A DNA stretch of 43,330 nucleotides, from assembly GCF_001984055.1 (NCBI RefSeq), contig NZ_LYVO01000063.1:1-43330 (forward strand). The letters are read 5' to 3'. The DNA is from Variovorax sp. KK3 (GTDB lineage Bacteria > Pseudomonadota > Gammaproteobacteria > Burkholderiales > Burkholderiaceae_C). This document shows, piece after piece, positions 1 to 7,747 of the stretch; the first letter of the stretch is position 1, and every line of letters begins with the position of its first letter. A program made the position numbers and the translations under genes. The notes under the pieces were generated by a model, which saw only the letters and a list, made by a program, of their open reading frames with translations, made no database searches and was not told the DNA's origin.

Positions 1-229
1 CGCGCGCTTCCTCGGCCGAGGGCTCCACCACGAACCAGCCGCGCCGCGACTGCACCGCCACGAAGCCCCGCGCCTGCAGCTGCATCAGCGCCTCGCGCAC
101 CATGGTGCGGCTCACGCCGAAGTTCTCGGCCAGCTGCTGTTCGCCGAGCCGCTCGCCGGGGGCGAGCTTCTGCGCGAGGATGGCTTCGACCACGCGCTCG
201 GCGATGGTGGTGGGGGTGACTTCGGGCAT
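1..229 (-). CDS. GntR family transcriptional regulator (partial, N-terminal 76 residues)
   Basis: This is the N-terminal winged-helix DNA-binding domain of a GntR-type repressor; the effector domain lies beyond the left edge. Reading leftwards from the ATG at 229, the frame stays open to base 1. It shows the family pattern: an 'ERVVEAILAQKLAPGERL' helix, the recognition segment 'FGVSRTMVREAL' around residues 38-49, and the wing 'GFVAVQSRRGWFV'. The arrangement matches the FadR/FCD subfamily, but the ligand domain is not visible, so the subfamily is inferred. It lies 14 bases downstream of dctA on the same strand and probably controls it: two GntR-like palindromes sit in the dctA leader (1610-1643). 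Confidence 0.85.
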   Translation of the reverse strand, partial: MPEVTPTTIAERVVEAILAQKLAPGERLGEQQLAENFGVSRTMVREALMQLQARGFVAVQSRRGWFVVEPSAEEAR

Positions 230-243
230 GGGGCTAAAGCCCG

Positions 244-1587
244 TTAGTGTGCCGGATGGGCCGTGCGCGTCGCGTGGGCGGCGGCCACCGGCGAATCCGG
301 CTCTGCCAGCGGCTCGTCTTCGGGCGAGTGGGTGCCGTTCAACACCGCATGGGCCCGCTCGCGGTCGATGTCGCCTTCCCAGGCTGCGATGGCGACGGTG
401 GCCACGCAGTTGCCGATCAGGTTGCCCAGTGCGCGGGCGATGCCCATGAACCAGTCGACCGACAGCACCAGCACCAGCCCGATCGCGGGAATGGCCGGAA
501 TCGCATGCAGCGTGGCGGCCAGCACCACGATGGCCGATCCCGGCACGCCGTGCGCGCCCTTTGAGGTGACCAGCGCGATCGCCAGGATGGTCAGCAGGTC
601 CGACATCGTGATCGGCGTGTTGGTCGCCTGCGCGATGAACACGGCCGCCAGCGTGATGTAGATCGAGAAGGCGTCGAGGTTGAAGGAGTAGCCGGTCGGG
701 ATCACCAGGCCCACCGTCGAATCGCGGATGCCCATGTTGCGCAGCTTGGCCATGATCTGCGGCAGCACGCTGTCGGACGAGGTGGTGGCGAAGACGATGG
801 TCAGCTCTTCGCGCAGGTAGCGCAGCAGCTTGATCAGGCTGAAGCCCGAGAGCTTCATGACGAAGCCCAGCACCACGAACACGAAGATGAGCACCGACAC
901 GTAGAACAGCGCCACCAGCATGCCCAGCTGCTTGAGCGAGCCGATGCCGTACTTGCCCACCGTGAAGGCGATGGCGCCCAGCACGCCCAGCGGTGCCAGC
1001 TTGATGATGATGCCCATGATCTTGAACAGCACCAGCGACATCGCGTCGATGACCACGGCCACCGGCTTGCCGCGGTCGCCCAGCAGCGCCAGTGCACAGC
1101 CGAACAGCACTGCGAACAGCAGCACCTGCAGCACGTCGCCGGTCGCGAAGGCGTTGACCACCGTGGTCGGGATCAGCTTCATCAAGAACTCGACCGTGCC
1201 GCCGCTGGTCAGCTTGTCGGCGTTGGAGGCGTAGGCGCTCATGGCCGAGGCGTCGAGCGTGCCGGGGTCGACGTTCATGCCTACGCCGGGCTTGAACACG
1301 AAGGCCAGCACCAGGCCCATGGCCAGCGCGACGGTGGTGAGCACCTCGAAGTAGATCAGCGACTTCACGCCGACGCGCCCCACGCGCTTCAGGTCGCCTG
1401 CGCCGGCGATGCCATGCACCACCACGCAGAAGACCAGCACCGGGATGATCATCTTGATCAGCTTGATGAATCCGTCGCCCAGCGGCTTGAGCTTGGCGGC
1501 GAACTCGGGGAAGAACAGGCCCGCCATCACGCCCAGAACCAGCGCGATGACGACCTGACCGAAGAGGGATTTTGCGAACTTGGGCAT
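244..1587 (-). CDS. dctA: C4-dicarboxylate/proton(sodium) symporter DctA
   Basis: A 447-residue inner-membrane carrier of the DAACS (glutamate/dicarboxylate symporter) family, importing succinate, fumarate, malate or related acids. Hydrophobic segments run through the whole chain. The family signatures are clear: a serine-rich re-entrant loop 'ATTSSDSVLPQIMAKLRN' and the substrate/ion motif 'PTGYSFNLDAFSIY'. Length is close to E. coli DctA (428). The frame extends upstream to 1638, but the ATG at 1587 (MPKFAKSLFGQ) has a GGAGA ribosome site and fits family N-termini. The upstream extension would run through the palindromes at 1610-1643, which look regulatory. The next gene downstream is a GntR regulator. 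The exact substrate within the dicarboxylate class is not fixed by sequence. Confidence 0.93.
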   Translation of the reverse strand: MPKFAKSLFGQVVIALVLGVMAGLFFPEFAAKLKPLGDGFIKLIKMIIPVLVFCVVVHGIAGAGDLKRVGRVGVKSLIYFEVLTTVALAMGLVLAFVFKPGVGMNVDPGTLDASAMSAYASNADKLTSGGTVEFLMKLIPTTVVNAFATGDVLQVLLFAVLFGCALALLGDRGKPVAVVIDAMSLVLFKIMGIIIKLAPLGVLGAIAFTVGKYGIGSLKQLGMLVALFYVSVLIFVFVVLGFVMKLSGFSLIKLLRYLREELTIVFATTSSDSVLPQIMAKLRNMGIRDSTVGLVIPTGYSFNLDAFSIYITLAAVFIAQATNTPITMSDLLTILAIALVTSKGAHGVPGSAIVVLAATLHAIPAIPAIGLVLVLSVDWFMGIARALGNLIGNCVATVAIAAWEGDIDRERAHAVLNGTHSPEDEPLAEPDSPVAAAHATRTAHPAH

Positions 1588-1609
1588 CCTCGAATCTCCG
1601 TGGTGAGGG

Positions 1610-1643
1610 TTGCATGCAAGACGCGATTCATCTTGCATACAAG
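1610..1643. promoter_or_regulatory. Pair of GntR-type operator-like palindromes upstream of dctA
   Basis: A perfect 10-base palindrome TTGCATGCAA at 1610-1619 and a near-palindrome CTTGCATACAAG at 1632-1643 lie 23-56 bases before the dctA start, with centres about 23 bases apart (roughly two helical turns). Both fit the TTGnATnCAA pattern often bound by FadR/FCD-type GntR repressors. That the partial GntR gene next door binds here is inference. Confidence 0.5.
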
Positions 1644-1745
1644 CAATGTAGGCAAGATTCGGGATTTTTCTGTGCGGGTTTTCCTGGGGGGAGGGGCGCG
1701 TATCGGTCGAACGCCGTCTCGGCCGGCTGCCGTTTCAGAGCGGTT

Positions 1746-2573
1746 TCAGCCTTCAGGCTCGAGAAGCGGCGTCGTCCGCGGCTGGGGCACCCTGCCGAAG
1801 CCCGGCACCCGCAGCGTCATGTCGTCGACGTCGATGCCGAACGCCAGGCCCAGAAGATTGAGTTCCAGGCCCTCGTCGCGTGCCACCGTGACGCCGGCCA
1901 GGCCCAGCAAGGACAGTTGCCAGCCGGTGCCGCTGGGTGCATGGTCGATGAAGGTGGTCGGTCCGAGGTAGTCCTTGCCGATGGCGGTGGGCGGCAGGTC
2001 CAGGCGCAGGCCAGGCACTTGGCGAGCCACCCAGGCCACGAACGTGTTGCTGTTGGGGCCGGGCCAGAGCCGGTACGAGTCGCGCCAGGGATAAGCCGCC
2101 ACTGCAGTTTCGATCTGGTCGATCAACGCCTCTGCATGGGCGCCGCGATGGTCCGCCAGCAACTGCGGATCGGCGCCGAACCATTGAACGTCCGGGGCAT
2201 CGACTTCGCTGGTGACCAAGGCATCGCCGCCGCGGCGGGCCCGCCATCCGACGATGTGGTACGTGGTGTAGTGCGCCGCGCCGGCGCGCTTGACCGCGAT
2301 CCAGGGATGGATGCCGAAGGCGCCCCGCCATCGCACGATGCGAGCACCGTAGACCTGCACGACCGCACCGCTTTCTTGCGCAGGGCTGGGCGCCTGCCTG
2401 GTGCTCTGGCGACTCGTCATGTACCAAGGGGTGTCCAGGTCCAGCTTGCCGGACGCGAGGACACCGATGGGGCCCAGCATCAACAAGGCGAGCAAGGCAA
2501 GAAGCATTCGCGACCAGCGCGCCCAGCGCGGCAAGCGCCTCCGGACAGGGTCCGAAGATGAAGGTTTTGTCAT
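1746..2573 (-). CDS. DUF3750 domain-containing membrane-anchored protein
   Basis: A 275-residue protein with one hydrophobic segment near residues 23-42 (LLALLALLMLGPIGVLAS), probably an inner-membrane anchor or uncleaved signal, and a large periplasmic part. The body carries features I associate with DUF3750: 'RWRGAFGIHPWIAVK', 'YHIVGW' and the conserved 'WPGPNSNTFVAW' motif around residues 170-180. No catalytic function is known to me. It starts 34 bases after the stop of the sirtuin gene on the same strand, so the two may be co-transcribed. Nothing else nearby suggests a role. Confidence 0.75.
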   Translation of the reverse strand: MTKPSSSDPVRRRLPRWARWSRMLLALLALLMLGPIGVLASGKLDLDTPWYMTSRQSTRQAPSPAQESGAVVQVYGARIVRWRGAFGIHPWIAVKRAGAAHYTTYHIVGWRARRGGDALVTSEVDAPDVQWFGADPQLLADHRGAHAEALIDQIETAVAAYPWRDSYRLWPGPNSNTFVAWVARQVPGLRLDLPPTAIGKDYLGPTTFIDHAPSGTGWQLSLLGLAGVTVARDEGLELNLLGLAFGIDVDDMTLRVPGFGRVPQPRTTPLLEPEG

Positions 2574-2607
2574 CCTGCCAGTATGCGCGGGGGCGTTGAC
2601 ACAACGC

Positions 2608-3453
2608 TCAGCTGGGGAAGCAGCTTTCCGTGGCGTCGAGCCGATCCGCGAGAGCCGTCAACGCATCGCCAACCGGCTGCGCCACCTTCAGCGCCAACAA
2701 GCCGTCCGCCCGCGTGCGTCCGAGGTTGACCGCCGCCACCGGCTTGCCCGCCGCCACAGCCGCCTGCACGAACCGGAAGCCCGAATACACCATGAGCGAC
2801 GAACCCGCTACCAACACGGCATCGGCTTCGCCCAGCGCCGCGAAGGCAGCTTGCACGCGCTCGCGCGGCACGCCCTCGCCGAAGAACACGACGTCGGGCT
2901 TCAGCATGCCGCCGCAGGTCGAGCAGGCCGGCACGTCGAAGGCGGCGAAATCCTGCCCTTCGACGTCGGCATCGCCGTCCGGCGCAGTGCGCGCTTCCAG
3001 TGCGGCCCACGCGGGGTTGCGCGCGCGCAGCGACAGCTGCATGTCGGCACGTGGTGTGCGCGTCTCGCAGCCGAGGCAGCGCACGGTGTCGATGCGGCCG
3101 TGCAGGTCGATGGTCTTGCGGCTGCCGGCGGCGTCGTGCAGGCCGTCGACGTTCTGCGTCAGCAGCTGACTCACGCGGCCCGAAGCCTCCAGGCGGGCCA
3201 GCGCGCGGTGCGAGGCGCCCGGCTGCGCTGTCGCCATGGTCGGCCAGCCCACGAGGCTGCGTGCCCAGTAGCGACGTCGTGTCAGCTCGTCGCCGGTGAA
3301 GGCCTGGAAGGTCACTGGCGCAGGACGCTTCCAGTCGCCGTTGATGTCGCGGTAGTCGGGGATGCCGGAATCGGTGCTGCACCCAGCGCCTGTCAGTACG
3401 AACAGGCGGGGATGGCGCTTCGCGAAGTCGGCCAGCGAGGTGTAGACGTCCAT
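2608..3453 (-). CDS. Sir2-family NAD-dependent protein deacylase (sirtuin)
   Basis: A 281-residue sirtuin that removes acyl groups from lysines using NAD+, presumably in the cytoplasm. All diagnostic elements are present: the NAD-binding 'GAGCSTDSGIPDYR' (residues 22-35), 'TQNVDGLH' (99-106), the catalytic histidine in 'LHGR' (H118), and a zinc site from C126/C129 and C177/C180. The 'GAGCSTDSGIPDYR' form and the long zinc-domain insertion resemble the SIRT4-like (class II) group rather than CobB; that subclass call is inference. It is followed after 34 bases by the DUF3750 gene and preceded by a 76-base gap after the cupin gene, so it probably has its own promoter. Confidence 0.93.
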   Translation of the reverse strand: MDVYTSLADFAKRHPRLFVLTGAGCSTDSGIPDYRDINGDWKRPAPVTFQAFTGDELTRRRYWARSLVGWPTMATAQPGASHRALARLEASGRVSQLLTQNVDGLHDAAGSRKTIDLHGRIDTVRCLGCETRTPRADMQLSLRARNPAWAALEARTAPDGDADVEGQDFAAFDVPACSTCGGMLKPDVVFFGEGVPRERVQAAFAALGEADAVLVAGSSLMVYSGFRFVQAAVAAGKPVAAVNLGRTRADGLLALKVAQPVGDALTALADRLDATESCFPS

Positions 3454-3529
3454 GGCCGTCGAGCATACGGCTGCCGACGCTGCCCCGCAGGCCGAGTGCC
3501 TCCGATGCGGGGCCGAGGTGGACGGTATG

Positions 3530-4162
3530 TCAGCAAGCCACGCCCGTCGTGCTGCCGTTGTCGATCGGCAGCGCGACGTCGAGCCCGGCGGTGAAGGTCA
3601 GGCCCTTGGCCTCGAGCTTGCGACGCACCTCCGTGCCGAAGTCCCGCTCCACGCGCTCCGCGACGGACGGGATGTTGTCGACGTCGCGAAACCGGTCGCG
3701 GTCGCCCTGGATCGTCACCAGCAGGCTCGCCTCGGTGTTCGAGACGTTGGTGAAGTTGCGCACCACGCCGGGCGGCACCGCGATCATGTCGAAGGGCTCC
3801 AGGAAGATGTGATGTTCTCCCTCGTCACCCCACCGGACCTCGAAGCGCCCGTTCAGGCAGAAGAAGGTCTCGTGCGTGTAGTGGTGGGCGTGCAATGGCG
3901 AACCGTTGCCGGGCGGACAGGTGGCGATGTTGATCGTGTACGTGTCGCCACCGTCGCCACCGATCACGGGCGGGTCTTCGCCGGTAGCGCTCAAGAGGCC
4001 TTTGGGGCCCATCAGGATGAACGTCCTGTCGGCCGCGATCGCGGCGTAGGCGCCGGCGGGAATGCCATCGCCCTTCATGAACTGCTCCTTGACCGGCTTC
4101 AAGTCCTTGAACCGTGCGACCCGCGTCATCATTTCCGTCGGGCTCGGGGTGTGAGTCTTCAT
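3530..4162 (-). CDS. Cupin-domain protein (first of two in the operon)
   Basis: A 210-residue single-domain cupin, likely a metal-dependent enzyme of small-molecule catabolism. Motif 1 is clear, with two histidines and a glutamate ('HAHHYTHETFFCLNG', about residues 92-106). Motif 2 is 'VPPGVVRNFTNVSN', where the usual metal-ligand histidine is replaced by arginine, so any metal site would lack its fourth canonical ligand. It is the last gene of a minus-strand set: cupin (6525-5974), hydrolase, Bug receptor, this cupin; the gap to the receptor gene is 31 bases. The same His-to-Arg change occurs in the other cupin. The reaction cannot be assigned; dioxygenase, isomerase or binding protein are all possible. 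Confidence 0.82.
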   Translation of the reverse strand: MKTHTPSPTEMMTRVARFKDLKPVKEQFMKGDGIPAGAYAAIAADRTFILMGPKGLLSATGEDPPVIGGDGGDTYTINIATCPPGNGSPLHAHHYTHETFFCLNGRFEVRWGDEGEHHIFLEPFDMIAVPPGVVRNFTNVSNTEASLLVTIQGDRDRFRDVDNIPSVAERVERDFGTEVRRKLEAKGLTFTAGLDVALPIDNGSTTGVAC

Positions 4163-4193
4163 CTTTGCCTGCTTGGTGGTGAATGGAAACGGA

Positions 4194-5162
4194 TCAGTCC
4201 AGCTTGATGTTCAAGGGCGGGACCAGCTTGCGCCACTTCTCGATGTCGGCCTTGTAGAACTCGGTGAATTGCTCGACGGTGGTCGGCGCCAGGTGCGTGC
4301 CCAGGGTGTCCGCGAGCGTCGCGAACGCGGGCGTGGCCATGATCTTGTTGATCTCCAAATTCATCTGGCGCACGGCGGCCGCAGGCGTGCCCTTGGGCGC
4401 GAGCACGCCGACCCAGGAGAAGCATTCGTAGCCCGCGTACGACTCGGCCACGGCCGGAACGCCGGGCAGCTGCGGCATCCGCTTGTACGACAGGGCCAGA
4501 GGCACGAGCTTTTTCGCGTTGACGTTGGGTGTCGTGGAGCCGATGTTGTCGAAGCCCATGTCGACGACGCCGGCCATCATGTCGCCCGCGTACAAGTTCT
4601 TGTAGGGCACGTGGCGGAAGCGCGCGCCCGTGGTGGCCTGCAGTTGTTCCATGCAGATGTGCGTCATGCTGCCGTAGCCGTGGGACGCGAAGGTGACCTG
4701 GTCGGGCCGCGCCTTGCCCGCCGCCACGAGTTCCGCCAACGACTTGTAGGGCGTGTTGTTGTTCGCGACCAGGATGTAGCCGCCGGTGATCAGGTTGGTC
4801 ACCGGGATGAAGTCGTTCGGCGAGTACCGGAGCTTCTCGTAGATCAGCGGGTTGATCGTCAACGGGCTGTGCACCGTGACGAGGAAGGTGCTGCCATCGG
4901 CGGGCTGGCCGAGCGCGTACTCGGTGCCGATGTTGCCCCCGGCGCCGGCGCGGTTCTCCACCACGATCGGCCGGCCGAGCACGGCGGGCAGCTTGGCGCT
5001 CAGGTCGCGCGCCAGCACGTCGATGGTCGTGCCCGGCGGGAAGGGCACGACGAACTTGATGGGGCCCGACGCGACTTGCTGCGCGATGGCGGATGAAGCC
5101 GCCAACGCAGAGGTCAGGGCGAGCAGGTGCGCCAGGCAGCGCCTGAGAAATGTCTTGTTCAT
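4194..5162 (-). CDS. Bug-family tripartite tricarboxylate transporter substrate-binding protein
   Basis: A 322-residue periplasmic solute receptor of the Bug/TctC family. The N-terminus is a signal peptide (MNKTFLRRCLAHLLALTSAL, cleavage near A27-Q28). The mature part has the hallmark strands 'IKFVVPFPPGTTIDVLARDL', 'VVENRAGAGGNIGT' and a 'GVVDMGFDNIG' segment. The ATG at 5162 is preceded by GGAGA at good spacing; the longer open frame upstream is in the wrong context for a signal peptide. No TctA/TctB membrane genes are in the window, so it must either share membrane components encoded elsewhere or act as an orphan sensor/binding protein. It lies between a hydrolase and a cupin gene, suggesting it delivers that pathway's substrate, probably a carboxylate. 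Confidence 0.92.
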   Translation of the reverse strand: MNKTFLRRCLAHLLALTSALAASSAIAQQVASGPIKFVVPFPPGTTIDVLARDLSAKLPAVLGRPIVVENRAGAGGNIGTEYALGQPADGSTFLVTVHSPLTINPLIYEKLRYSPNDFIPVTNLITGGYILVANNNTPYKSLAELVAAGKARPDQVTFASHGYGSMTHICMEQLQATTGARFRHVPYKNLYAGDMMAGVVDMGFDNIGSTTPNVNAKKLVPLALSYKRMPQLPGVPAVAESYAGYECFSWVGVLAPKGTPAAAVRQMNLEINKIMATPAFATLADTLGTHLAPTTVEQFTEFYKADIEKWRKLVPPLNIKLD

Positions 5163-5227
5163 CGTGTCTCCGGTTGTTCTGTCTGGCTGCGGAAAGCGAA
5201 AGCGGAAAGCGGCAAGGCGCCCGCAAG

Positions 5228-5959
5228 CTACCCCTGCAATCGCCGCGCGAGAAAGTCGAGTCCGTCGTTGAGCTGCTCGCCTTCGACGGGTGTGTGTGCG
5301 CCCATGTAGACCTTGCACCATTTCTCGGCACTGCCGAGGCGATCGAACAGGTCCAGCTGCCCCTCGCGTCGGAAGAACTGGTCGTCCCACTTGACCTGGT
5401 ACAGCACCGGGCAGCGCACGGCCGGCGCATCGGCGACGAGACGCTCGCTGTTGACGTAGTCGGAGCCCCACATGCCCAGCAGTGCGGCGCGGATGCGCGG
5501 CTCCTGTGCGATCAGCGGCAGCCCGTACGCCGTGCCCATGGACACGCCCCACCAGCCGATGGCACGCGCATCGACGCATTCCATGCGCGCGAGTGCATCG
5601 ATGGCGGCGCGCCACTCGGCGACCATGAAGTCGATGCGCGTGTCGACCGCCCACAGGTCGCGAAACGCCTGCTGCATCGCCGGCCCGATCAGGCCATCGG
5701 ATCGGCGGCTGCCGTGGATCGGGCCGTCGATCGCCGCAGCCACGAAGCCGTGCGCGCGCACGAGGCGCGAAGCCAGGTCCTGAATGCCGGGCGCGTCCTT
5801 CGATTGCGAGCCGCCGTGGCCGATCAGCACCAGCGGCCGCGGCTCTCGCGCGTTCACGGGCGTCCACAGGTTGGCCGGCACCGCATGCCCCTCACGGTCG
5901 ACGCTGAACTCGCGCGTCACCACGCCCCATTCGTCGCTGTCTTCACGGCTCCAACGCAT
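5228..5959 (-). CDS. Alpha/beta hydrolase (dienelactone hydrolase-like)
   Basis: A 243-residue soluble serine hydrolase. A catalytic triad is visible: Ser140 in 'WGVSMGTAYG', Asp192 or Asp193 in 'VKWDDQFF', and His222 in 'YMGAHTPVEG'. The oxyanion region 'VLIGHGGSQSK' is near residue 44. The layout resembles dienelactone hydrolase/acetyl-xylan esterase-type proteins rather than lipases. Start ATG at 5959 (MRWSREDSDEWG); its ribosome site is weak, but the preceding cupin stops only 14 bases earlier, so translational coupling is plausible. Position between the cupin and Bug receptor genes suggests ester or lactone hydrolysis in the same pathway. The substrate is unknown. Confidence 0.87.
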   Translation of the reverse strand: MRWSREDSDEWGVVTREFSVDREGHAVPANLWTPVNAREPRPLVLIGHGGSQSKDAPGIQDLASRLVRAHGFVAAAIDGPIHGSRRSDGLIGPAMQQAFRDLWAVDTRIDFMVAEWRAAIDALARMECVDARAIGWWGVSMGTAYGLPLIAQEPRIRAALLGMWGSDYVNSERLVADAPAVRCPVLYQVKWDDQFFRREGQLDLFDRLGSAEKWCKVYMGAHTPVEGEQLNDGLDFLARRLQG

Positions 5960-5973
5960 CGTCGCCTCGCCGT

Positions 5974-6525
5974 TCACTGCGGCTGCAGCTTGCCCGCCGC
6001 GATCATCACCTGCACGGCTTCCGGCGAGTATTCGGCGCTCGGCTGGTCGCCGCCGATGACGCCCAGCAGCAGGCCCTTCGTCCTGCCGTGGCCCGCCTCG
6101 ATGCAATGGAACTGGCGCTGCACGTGCGGCGGAAACGCGATCACGTCGTAGCGGCCCATCTCGATCGAGTCGTTGCCCTGGTCGCCTTCCCAGGTCATGC
6201 GCCACCGGCCCTCCAGCACCATGAAGGTCTCGTTGGTGTCGTGCACGTGCATCATCACGCCGTTGTCGGGCTCGGCTTCCACCATCGCCATGCCGAAGCC
6301 GGTCTGCAGATGCGTGATGGCCGCGCGCAGGCTCGAAGGAACGGGGGAGACGCGTCCACCGCCTTCGTCCTCGGGTGGCTTGAAGCCCATGATGTTCATG
6401 AAGCTGCGACGATAGCCGGGCAGGTCGGCATCGGGCAAACCGCCGTCGATGCGCGGCATGTCGTCGAAGTGAACGACGCATCGGAGGATGTCGTCGCGCG
6501 ACGGCTTGATCACGGGAATGGTCAT
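5974..6525 (-). CDS. Cupin-domain protein (second of two in the operon)
   Basis: A 183-residue cupin and the first gene of the hydrolase/Bug/cupin unit. Motif 1 is 'HVHDTNETFMVLEG' (two His plus Glu). Motif 2, 'AFPPHVQRQFHCIEA', has arginine at the usual ligand-histidine position, as in the other cupin of this unit. The open frame reaches back to 6603, but the ATG at 6525 (MTIPVIKPSRDD) has an AGGAGA ribosome site and is chosen as start. A 132-base gap separates it from the LysR gene 6658-7623, enough for a promoter. Both cupins contain an 'F(M/F)xLxGR' strand and are of similar size, suggesting paralogues that may act together or in sequence. The reaction is unknown. Confidence 0.84.
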   Translation of the reverse strand: MTIPVIKPSRDDILRCVVHFDDMPRIDGGLPDADLPGYRRSFMNIMGFKPPEDEGGGRVSPVPSSLRAAITHLQTGFGMAMVEAEPDNGVMMHVHDTNETFMVLEGRWRMTWEGDQGNDSIEMGRYDVIAFPPHVQRQFHCIEAGHGRTKGLLLGVIGGDQPSAEYSPEAVQVMIAAGKLQPQ

Positions 6526-6657
6526 GTCTTTGTCTCCTGGCTTGCGGCGAATTCTGCGCAGGCGCCGCCTTCCATCGCCATGTCCGGCGCGTGATGTGCC
6601 CATTGATGCGCCGGATGCGCCGTATGTGCGTCGATCGGAACGTGGCGGGCGCCGGAC

Positions 6658-7623
6658 TCAGCGCGCGCTCTTGCGCGACTTTGCGGACGCGCGTGCCGCC
6701 GGCGTCAGGCCGCCGGCGACATCGCGAAACTTCTGCCGCAGCCAGCGGTGCGCGGCATCGTGATGGGTCAGCTCGTGCCACACCATCGAGAGCCGCAGTT
6801 CGGGTGCCGCGAACGGCGCCGGCAGCACCTGCAGGCCGAGCCGCGCCTCGCTGCGCATCGCGATCTCCGTCGGCACGGTGGCGATCAGATCGCTGCCGGC
6901 GACGAGCAGCGGAATGGTCACGAGGTTGGGCATCCACAAGACGACGTTGCGGGCACGCCCGCCGGCACGCCGCAGCGCTTCTTCGGTGCGCGATTCGAGC
7001 GTGGTGGTGTGCGTTCCGCCCACCATCAGGATGTGAGGCAGGCTCGCGTAGTCGTCCAGCGAGATCTTGCCGCGGACCATGGGATGGCCTGCCCGCGCGA
7101 TGCACGACACCGAGTCCGTGAAGATGTCGCTGACATGCAATCCTTCGGGCATGTCGGCGTAGTAGCCGATGCAGAGATTGAAGCCGTCTTCCTCGAATCG
7201 CTCGCGCAGGCGCAGCGCATCCGAGGGGCCGATCTCGACGTGCACGCCGGGCGCTTCGCGCACGAGGGCGTTCATGATCGACGGCATGAACAGCATCGAC
7301 ACGTAGTCGGACATGGCGATCTTGAAGGTGTTGCGTGCCTTGGCCGGGTCGAACGTCGCCTGCGATTCCAGCGCGGCATCGACATGGCGCAGCGCTGCGC
7401 GCACCGAGGTCTGCAATTGCAGGGCGCGCTCCGTCGGCACCATGCCCTGCGAGGTTCGCACCAGCAGAGGGTCTTGCAGCTTCTGCCGCAACCGCGCGAG
7501 CGCGTTGCTCATGCCGGGCTGGCTCATGTTCATCTTCTCCGCGGCGCGCGTGACCTGCTTCTCCTGCAGCAGGGCGTCCAGGCAGGCCAGAAGATGCAGG
7601 TCGACGATGCGGTTCGATGTCAT
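6658..7623 (-). CDS. LysR family transcriptional regulator
   Basis: A 321-residue LysR-type regulator. The N-terminal helix-turn-helix is plain (LLQEKQVTRAAEKMNMSQ, then 'PGMSNALARLRQKLQDPLLVR', residues about 18-57), followed by a periplasmic-binding-protein-like effector domain ('FKIAMSDYVSMLFMPSIM'). The N-terminus (MTSNRIVDLHLLACLDALL) resembles the NodD/NahR/SyrM-like subgroup, which often senses aromatic acids; this is inference. It lies 132 bases upstream of the cupin-hydrolase-Bug-cupin unit on the same strand, with a second LysR gene divergent from it, so it is the best candidate regulator of that unit. Confidence 0.93.
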   Translation of the reverse strand: MTSNRIVDLHLLACLDALLQEKQVTRAAEKMNMSQPGMSNALARLRQKLQDPLLVRTSQGMVPTERALQLQTSVRAALRHVDAALESQATFDPAKARNTFKIAMSDYVSMLFMPSIMNALVREAPGVHVEIGPSDALRLRERFEEDGFNLCIGYYADMPEGLHVSDIFTDSVSCIARAGHPMVRGKISLDDYASLPHILMVGGTHTTTLESRTEEALRRAGGRARNVVLWMPNLVTIPLLVAGSDLIATVPTEIAMRSEARLGLQVLPAPFAAPELRLSMVWHELTHHDAAHRWLRQKFRDVAGGLTPAARASAKSRKSAR

Positions 7624-7747
7624 GGTGGGAGCGAAACCAGATTCGAGCCAATGCTACATTCGACGAACGCAGCGGCATCCTTCTTCGGCCGGCGGCGGCA
7701 GGCCCACCCGCTGAGTGTCGAGGCCTGAACACGTTCGGAGCCCCTGC

